Assembly (NCBI GenBank): GCA_965178125.1
Contig: OZ237756.1
Location: 434,001-498,000, forward strand
DNA length: 64,000 bases
Reading direction: 5' to 3'
DNA from: Bilabrum cf. latius
Taxonomy: Eukaryota; Bigyra: Bicosoecida; Bigyra; Bicosoecida
In this document: positions 57,167-64,000 of the stretch, one piece after another
How positions within the stretch are numbered: the stretch's first letter is position 1
Layout: every line of letters starts with the position of its first letter
Translations under genes and position numbers: made by a program
The notes under the pieces: model-generated
Database searches by the model: none
What the model saw: only the letters and a program-made list of their open reading frames with translations
Told to the model about the DNA's origin: nothing

Positions 57167-59407
57167 TCATCCATCCTCTCCCTTCGCCAACACACCGGCC
57201 ACCTGAGCCCCCATGGGCCGCGACAGCAGCTCCACACGAACCTTCTGCATCGTCCGGTCCGCATACGGCAGGCCTTTCTCTGCCGCGGCCTTGAGCGATC
57301 CACACAATGCCATCAGCTGGTCGCCCGGCAGTTTCTAGATCCGGGTCTTGCCCGCTCTGTCTTTGACCAGGTTGTAAACCACCCCCACTGCAGCTTTGGC
57401 AGCGTTCTTGTTGTCTGAAACCAGCAAGGCTGCGCAGTTCTCGATTGGATTGGCTTCCATGACGGCATCTTTGACTTCCTCCAGCCCCGTCGCTGCCTCC
57501 CACAGCAGGATGCAAGCCCTGTGTTCTACCGCAGGCGCACCCGACCGCAACAGATCCACAAGCACAGGCAATACGCCTGATTCAGCGAGGGCGCGCTATC
57601 CAGGTTCCAACCTACGCACGACGCTCGATATAGTTCGGCACGCGTCCGCTCGGATGTCGGCCTGGTTGCCTATCGCTCTGCCCCACGACCATTTCCGCGT
57701 CGACTTTCTCCTACCCCGCTCGCCTTCTTTACCATGTACTTCTTTCGCCAAGGCAAGCTCTCTAGCGATTGCATCGGCTACCTTGTCCTCGCCGTCCTCC
57801 TCGTCCTCCTAATCGTTTTCAGTAGCCGCGTGGTCGTTGCAGTGGCTGATGGCCCCAACGATGCCATCGATGGCGCCCGCCTACACGAAGGCAGTCCTCA
57901 GGTCGGGGCTGTCCTTGCACATCGCACGGACTGCGCGCATTGCGGCTCGCACCACTCCCTCACTCGTCACACCAAGGCACCCAACAATCGTATCGATCCC
58001 GGACTCTTCCTCTACTGGACTGCACGCATCAGGCCCAGCAGCAGCATCAGGCCCAGCAGCAGCATCAGGCCCAGCAGCAGCATCAGGCCCAGCAGCAGCA
58101 TCAGGCCCAGCAGCAGCATCAGGCCCAGCAGCAGCATCAGGCCCAGCAGCAGCATCAGGCCCAGCAGCAGCATCAGGCCCAGCAGCAGCATCAGGCCCAG
58201 CAGCAGCATCAGGCCCAGCAGCAGCATCAGGCCCAGCAGCAGCATCAGGCCCAGCAGCAGCATCAGGCCCAGCAGCAGCATCAGGCCCAGCAGCAGCATC
58301 AGGCCCAGCAGCAGCATCAGGCCCAGCAGCAGCATCAGGCCCAGCAGCAGCACCAGGCCCAGCAGCAGCACCAGGCCCACCGGCCGCCACCTCGGCGGCA
58401 CTCCCACCCTCGGCACCAAGCTCAGCCCCCATGCCGAACTGTGGCACTTTGGCATTGGCCATGACCTTCGCGCACTCGTCACACCGCATGGCCAGCAGGT
58501 CCACAGTGTGGAGCGCTTCCTGCTTGGCCTCGTCCGAAAGCGATTCGCAATTGAGACAGCGGATCAGCGAGGTTGGAATACCAATCTTACGAATGAGATC
58601 GAGCTGGTCGTCCATTCGGGCTAAGGATCTGATGAGCATGGCAGCGGATGCCTAGTCACGCCCAACCGTCGAAGCGAGCATGCGGTTTAGGTGCGGGAGG
58701 AGACCGAGAGCCGCGACTTTCTGCTTGCCAATGAGCTTATCGGGCAGATCGGGAGTTCCAGCGCGCTTGTCAAACGCGTAGCAGCAAATGTATAGCGCGT
58801 TCATTGCGGCGCACCGCACAGCTGTGTCTGCGTGCATTGCCAATTCGCCTAGCCTTTCCACTGGGAACGACTCTGCCAGCTTCATGAAGCATGCGGATGG
58901 GCCAATTAAAGAATTATAGTAGGTTGATATAACCCATTTAACAGTGACGCGATTGTCCGACTGCAACTGCGACTCTAACACCACCTGCAAGTCCTCTTCG
59001 AACAGGCGATCTCTTGCCCTGTCGTCTACTGCTAGCTATGACACCGTGAACGCTGTTGCGGCCTGTAACTGCGGGTCTGACAAGTCTTTAAGCTGAGATA
59101 CAAGCAGTGCTGGACCCTCCTTGCCGAGTATACTCTCCGTTACCACACTGAATTCGATATCCAAGGCATAGGCAATCCTGCCTGGAAGACTTGAGAACGG
59201 CGCACCCAGCATCATACGGAGCCCAAACATAGATCTAATACGCTCATCTAATGGTAGCCCATCGAACAGATTCCTGATTTCGAGCGCTGTGGCAGCGACG
59301 TTCTCCCGTGACTTCACTCCAGATACTATTTTGGCCAGTTGCGGATCGACTTTAGGATCCGTGCGTGAGCCAGAGACTTCTGGCGCAACACTACCAGCTG
59401 CAGCCAT
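57167..59407 (-). CDS. Armadillo-like repeat protein, TAG = Gln
   Basis: 746 aa from ATG 59407 (MAAAGSVAPEV) to TGA 57167-57169. Helical repeats of armadillo/HEAT type run through the protein (VRCAAMNALYICCYAF; AGAIDGIVGAI; GVLPVLVDLLRSGAPAVEHR; AAKAAVGVVYNLV). Six in-frame TAGs (59036, 58652, 57881, 57809, 57596, 57335) split it, but all flanks are in one frame and helix pattern continues across them, for example FV-x-AGAIDGIV and PG-x-RALAESGVLPVLV. A long insert of about 20 AAAGPD units comes from an 18-bp repeat (58020-58380). An acidic/basic loop (EDEEDGED...RRKSTRK) lies near 57700-57810. Probably a cytosolic scaffold or regulator; no specific orthologue recognised. The start could be earlier, since the frame is open to 59680. 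Confidence 0.78.
58020..58380. repeat. 18-bp coding minisatellite, about 20 units
   Basis: Units of CAGGCCCAGCAGCAGCAT with a variant C at the right end. It encodes AAAGPD on the minus strand inside the armadillo-like protein. Confidence 0.93.
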
Positions 59408-59595
59408 ATTTAGTTTGCTCTGCAGACAAGGGGCTCTGGTAGTCTGGAGTAGAACTAGCCTAATCCGGCCTGTTCTGGGGTATCCCGGAACTGCCGACTG
59501 CACGCTGTGGCATCCAAACGGGTGTCTTTGTCGGGCATAAGCCATCCAAGCGATATCCATACTAGCATCAATCCACTCGCGCAAGCAAGTCTCGC

Positions 59596-59627
<32 letters not shown>

Positions 59628-59676
59628 TCACCCCAAACACACAACCAATCCCGATCAGCCGCTCCCCTCACACCCG
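59408..59676. other. Spacer between armadillo and P4-ATPase genes, with GCAA microsatellite
   Basis: About 270 bp. A CAAG/GCAA tetranucleotide run lies at about 59596-59626. The likely promoter of the armadillo gene and 3' region of the flippase; no clear element seen. Confidence 0.5.
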
Positions 59677-62600
59677 TCACTGCTCCTCATCGTCCTCTAG
59701 CCCAGACCCCGCCCCAGTCCCGCCCGCGCTCGCCACGCTCATCGTGCGGATGGTGCCAGGCAGCATTCCCGGACCATCCCCGCCCGCACTCATCACACCG
59801 GCCGAGCCAGCGGCAGTGCCGCGCACCCGCATCATGCGGAACCCTCCCGCGCTACCATGCGATGCACCCGGACCCTCGCCCTCCCCCTAGATCTAGCCCG
59901 CCGTACTCCCCCTCGCACTCGTCACATCACGAGCGGACCCCGTGGCCTGCGGCGAAGACAAGGGGGAGGCCGGGGGGGAGGCGGCCTGCGCCTGGTGCTG
60001 CCGCGACATCGCAACCAGAGTGCGGGGACCCGCACCTACACCTGCACCCCCTCCTGATTCCGAGTCGCTCGTCACACCGCCCACCTGGCTGACCAGGCTC
60101 CCGGGGGCGATGGAGGAGACGATCGATGCCGATTTCGGCACCGAGGCGGCCGTTTCTTCTGATACTACGGACAGAGGCCCCCCCACGGCCGAACCCCGAG
60201 GAACGTTCCCTCCGCCAGCGGGTGGCACGGCCATGGGCCGCGTTCCCTGCTGCTGCTAGCCAGTGCCGCGGGCCCAGTCCTGGCCTGCCACTCCCGTCCC
60301 CGCCCCCGCTCCCGCCCCGGCCCTATCGTCGGAAGGGGAAGAAGGCGCAGAGGCGAGGAGCACAGCAGCCGGGTCGCTCTGCCCCGTGTGAATGGACGTG
60401 CCGCCCACCCCCCCGCTGCTGCGGCTCCGAGTCCCCTTGTTCCCCCAGTCGGTGGGACCCCCCTGCATCCCCTGCGCTGCGCCACCGTGCGATCCACCCT
60501 CGTCGTCGAAAGAACCGTACCCGGAACTGCCCCGGCTCAGCCTTCGGACCCGCTCCTCTCGTTGGTGGTGTGACGAGTGCATGCTGCCGGCATCGCCTCC
60601 TTTTAGGCCGCCGCCGCCGGATCCCCCGGAACCGGATGACGAGTGCGACCCGTGCCTCCTGCCCGGGCTGTTGCCCCCGCCCGTGCCATTGCCCTCCATG
60701 GCGGACCCGGAATCGCCCCACTCGCACGCCCCTGCCCCCTTGCCCTCGTCACACCAACCGTCGCCCTGCTCCTCGTTGTCCAGCTCCGCCGCCACCTGAG
60801 GGGTGGTAGGGCTCTGCTGCCGGTTGTAGTACACCACAAGGACATCGAAGATGCCCACCACGGCCATCCCCAGGATCCAAGCGAACCAATAGGCAGGCCT
60901 CTGCACCGCCTCGATCGCCACGTAATACCACTGGGGACTAATGCTGAGCAGCAGGGAATAGCAGAGCACGAAAAGGTAGAACCCGAACTGCGACAAGCCC
61001 ATGAAAAACCAGTGCACCCACGTCCAGCTGTCCGTGATGAGCGCCACCTTGAGCTGCATGGCCCAGATTAAAGCGCTGTAGATGGCGAATCCACCCACGT
61101 CTATCCCGTCGACCTTGCCGTCCGCCGACCACATCGGCGTCCCCGTCGCGTAAAAGGCCCCAAAGGGAATGTAGAAGACCACGATGCCGTGCACGAATGC
61201 CTGCACGATCCATTTCGCCATGGTGCCCACCGTCAGGTCCATGTTGTTCAGCCCTGACATGTACAGCCCAGGATGCGCAAGCACCGTTTCCTCCCTCACA
61301 TCCTGGTCCAGCACACCACAGGCGATGATGGGCAACCCAAGCACAAAGTTGAAGATGGAGTAGACAAGGCTCTCGTAAAGGCTCGTCCCGCTGTATCCCG
61401 CCCACACGTTGTACAGGAACAGCGTGATGGTGATGACGATGTTCTTGTAGAACGAGTACAGCAGGACCTTTGACATCCTTCGGTAGCTCCACCGCCCGTG
61501 GATGAGCAGAAGCCTGCGGAGGAAGCGGAACTGCGAGATGGAGAAATCGGCTGCATTGGCAGCTTGCAGACCCTCCCGCCCGCTGATTCCCACGCCGATC
61601 TGCGCGTTCTGAATCATCGCCACGTCGTTCGCCCCGTCCCCGATCGCCAGTGTCATCGGCTTTGGATGGGTGCAATGCCTCACTAGGCCCACAATGTCCG
61701 CCTTCTGCTTGGGTGAGACCCTACAGGCAATCACCGCCTGGCACCTGAGTCCCACGGACAGCACCAGGCGCTCTTCCTCCTCCGTGTCCTTCCCCTCGAG
61801 TAGGAGGTCGAGGCTGGGGCCCGTGATGACGAGTGCGCGGGGCAGCCGAACCGGCTTGAGGAACTTTCGCTGGCGGCCGGGCACGTAGAGCCCGCACGCG
61901 TGAAGCATCCTGTGCCAGCAGTCAAGGTCTTCCACGTCCTCGTCAGGGTTGTAGTCGTGCTGCGCGGCGCCGGAGTTGCCTGCGGAACCGCTCCCGCTGG
62001 CGGCCGAGGCGGCAGCGGGAGGGGCTCCTTGGTCATTCCTCAGTGGCGCGCTGCTTGCATGCCGCTAGGACGAAGACGAGGGAGCCACAGGCCCGCGCGG
62101 GGAGGAACTAAACGTGATGGCGCTCGCGGCGCCGTTGCCGGTTCCGTTGGTTCCGTTCACCACGCGGCCGCCGGCGCCATGCACGGGGGACACGACGCTG
62201 TGAAGCTTCTTGCCCTTGCCCTTGCCCTTGCCCTTGCCCCTGCCTCCTCGCCCGATGCCGATGGCAGCAGCTGCCCCGCTCGAGGCGCCGCCTCTGGATC
62301 CGGAGCCGAAACTGGCACCCGCCCCCCGACTGCCCTTGCCACTCTGCCCACCCCCCTCCTCCTCATCCTGTTCCGCCCTGGGTGAGCTGTCTGGGTAGGC
62401 CACCCGCATGGCCCCGTCGATGTCGTGGTCGAATTCCATGGCGTCGAGCAGCTGGTTGAAGCGCTCCAGCTGGTCCACGACTCGTTCCCTGCTTTCTCCG
62501 TCCACCACCATCGGCTCGCCCAGGTCCTCTGTGAGCAGCCGGCAGGTCCTGCCGATATTGATGGCGGTCTCCACCTTGTCTCCGGTGAGCACCCAGGTCT

Positions 62601-63936
62601 TGATCCCAGCTCGTGCAAGGTCCGCGATGGTGCCGGGGACCCCTTCCTGCAGGCGATCCTCGATGGCCGTGGCACCAACGATCTCAAGGTCCTTCTCCAC
62701 GTCGACCGCCACTTCGTGCAGCATCTCGTCCCTGTGGTGCACGTCCTCGTCAGCCTCCTTGTGCCTCTCCTGCCACTCTTCCACCTCGTCCTTGGACATG
62801 CGCCTCCGGGCGATCACGAGGGTGCGCAGCCCAGAGGCAGCAAAGTCCCTCAGGTCGTCTTTCAGGGCCTGCAGCTTCGTGCCCTTGAGATCCCCTATGT
62901 TGAGCATCGCAGAGTCTGCCCCCTTGCAGTACAGCCAGTACTCGTCATCCCTGGGATCCACCGTGATGACGCTCATCCTCTTCCGCTTGCTCGAGAACTT
63001 GTTCACACCGACCGACTTGAAGAACAGACGCTCGCCCTCCTCCCCATCACCCCCCGCCATGGGGTCCACCCGCACCGTCACCCCGTCGTTTGTCCTTCTC
63101 TCCAGCACGTACCCCATGTCCTTGGCGGCCCCAACCAGCGCCCCTTCGTCGGGCGACTCGGCCTGGTACACGATCTCGGTGCGTGTGCTGCCACCGCCGT
63201 CGTTGGTGCTGGATCCGGTCCGAGACCTCTCTCTTTGCCCACCACTTTGACCACCACTATCACCGCCGGTGCCGCTGTTCCCCGACTCCTGCGCCCCCGG
63301 CGACTCCTCTCCGTCCTCGCCCGACACCTCCACCTGCTCCGGCACAACGGTGTGACACACGGTCAGCACCGTGAGGAACGCGTCAACATCCTACCGCTTG
63401 CAACTGGCTGATGCGGAACCTTTCCCCTCGGCGCCGCGCGGGGACCCCCCTGCGGCGGTCTGCCTCCTCCCCTGCAGGATGTTGGTCATGCCGGCGTCCT
63501 TGAACTTCTTGTCGTTCCGCAGCTCGGGCACCCCAACCGAGGAGGCCCGCCTCGTGCGGCCACGCTGCCTGCCGCCCCCCTGCTTGGATCCAGAATCGGA
63601 ACGCGAGTGGGAGTGGCTTCCTGCCCCGCCCCGCTCCTCGTCCCCTCCCTGCTTCCTCTCCCTCTCCCTCTCGCTGAAGCTGTTGCGGTTGACGCTGCCC
63701 GAGATGGACACCGGGTTGGAGGAGCGGCGCGACGTCTGGGAGATGCGCGCCGGCTCCCTTGAGCCAGCCGGCCGAAGCCTGCGCTTGTTGTTCCGGTTTC
63801 TTTTGCCGCGTCCGTCGCGTGACGAGTGCGCGTCGCCGTCGTCGGTGGAAGGTTCGTCCAGATCGGGCAGCTTGCCGAACTGGACGCCCTTGATGCTGCA
63901 CACCTTGAACTCCATCACGTTGCGGGTGAGCGTGCC
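59677..63936 (-). CDS. P4-type ATPase (phospholipid flippase), 3' exon
   Basis: 1,419 codons in this exon. It begins with GTLTRNVMEF directly after a polypyrimidine tract and CAG acceptor at 63937-63938, so the DKT of the phosphorylation motif lies in an upstream exon beyond the window. Visible motifs: LTVCHTVVPE, KGADSAML, TGDKVETAINIG, GDGANDVAMIQ, the P4-typical GREGLQAANAADFSISQFRFL-like segment, then about six membrane helices (61400-60800). TAGs at 63391, 62065, 60256, 59893 and 59887 are in frame; the one at 60256 precedes CAG CAG CAG, and the one at 63391 is ten codons before LTVCHTVVPE. The protein ends at TGA 59677-59679 after a Gly/Ser-rich tail. It should move phospholipids across a membrane, usually with a CDC50 partner. 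Large low-complexity insertions make it longer than usual. Confidence 0.9.
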
Positions 63937-64000
63937 CTGTGCGGGGGGGAGGGAACTCAAAGAGAGTGAGGTGCATGAGTCATGTGACGAGTGCGTGCAA
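63937..64000 (-). other. 3' part of a P4-ATPase intron
   Basis: Pyrimidine-rich CTCTCTTTGAG...CCCGCACAG before the coding exon, a standard spliceosomal 3' splice site. The intron falls exactly between the T of DKT and the G of GTLT (phase 0). It contains one copy of a recurring TGACGAGTGC motif. Confidence 0.8.

Noticed and set aside
1-64000. TAA as an additional sense codon (as in UAR = Gln lineages)
   Set aside because: No in-frame TAA interrupts any conserved frame here, and the recombinase ORF ends naturally at TAA. One window of GC-rich sequence cannot exclude rare use.

Overview
This is eukaryotic nuclear DNA, GC-rich overall, from what looks like a protist or alga whose lineage I cannot fix from sequence alone. 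Supporting features are a P4-type lipid flippase with a spliceosomal acceptor site, an armadillo-like gene, expanded subtilase and LRR families, a LINE, split-direct-repeat tyrosine-recombinase retroelements and many minisatellites. The main result is that TAG behaves as a sense codon, best read as glutamine, while genes end at TGA or TAA. About fifty in-frame TAGs, with no in-frame TAA or TGA, interrupt otherwise continuous conserved ORFs on both strands, in host genes and retrotransposons alike. Several sit exactly where glutamine is conserved (the GxPQG box of the LINE RT, the PSQ box of the split-repeat RT, the residue before LGRW in the recombinase, a TAG-CAG-CAG-CAG run in the flippase) or align with CAG in paralogues. 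All gene models here use TAG = Gln (the assignment of NCBI table 15).

Layout. 1-3540 (-): LINE ORF2, running off the left edge. 3580-8617 (+): subtilase gene S1, whose upstream region and 5' half (3580-6219) are duplicated almost perfectly at 52009-54648. 9286-10675 (-): LRR/ankyrin-like gene L1. 11101-41249 (+): subtilase S3, one open reading frame spread over 30 kb by four insertions: a 6,578-bp split-repeat element (11282-17859), a 2.7-kb segment carrying an 82-bp minisatellite (17931-20630), a 10.9-kb PAT/Ngaro-like retrotransposon with gag-like, RT-RNase H and tyrosine-recombinase ORFs (21529-32473), and a second, apparently identical 6,578-bp element (33405-39982). Taking out each insertion at its repeat-defined or alignment-defined edge restores the frame and leaves no target-site duplication. 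41512-42930 (-): L2. 43327-48002 (-): LRR fragment running into an 82-unit, 51-bp minisatellite. 48209-49600 (-): L3. 50095-52008: remnant sharing ends with the 2.7-kb insertion, plus a 59-bp minisatellite. 52009-56821 (+): subtilase S2. 57167-59407 (-): armadillo-like protein. 59677-63936 (-): 3' exon of the P4-ATPase.

The three subtilases share a secreted-protease plan: signal peptide (S1 and S2), long N-terminal region, S8 domain with Asp/His/Asn/Ser all present, a family-specific C-terminal domain with a DGCPWTL motif, and a hinge that has expanded differently in each copy. L1, L2 and L3 lie among the subtilases on the opposite strand. The right-hand 7 kb (armadillo and flippase) looks like ordinary unique host sequence and supplies the cleanest independent support for the altered code.
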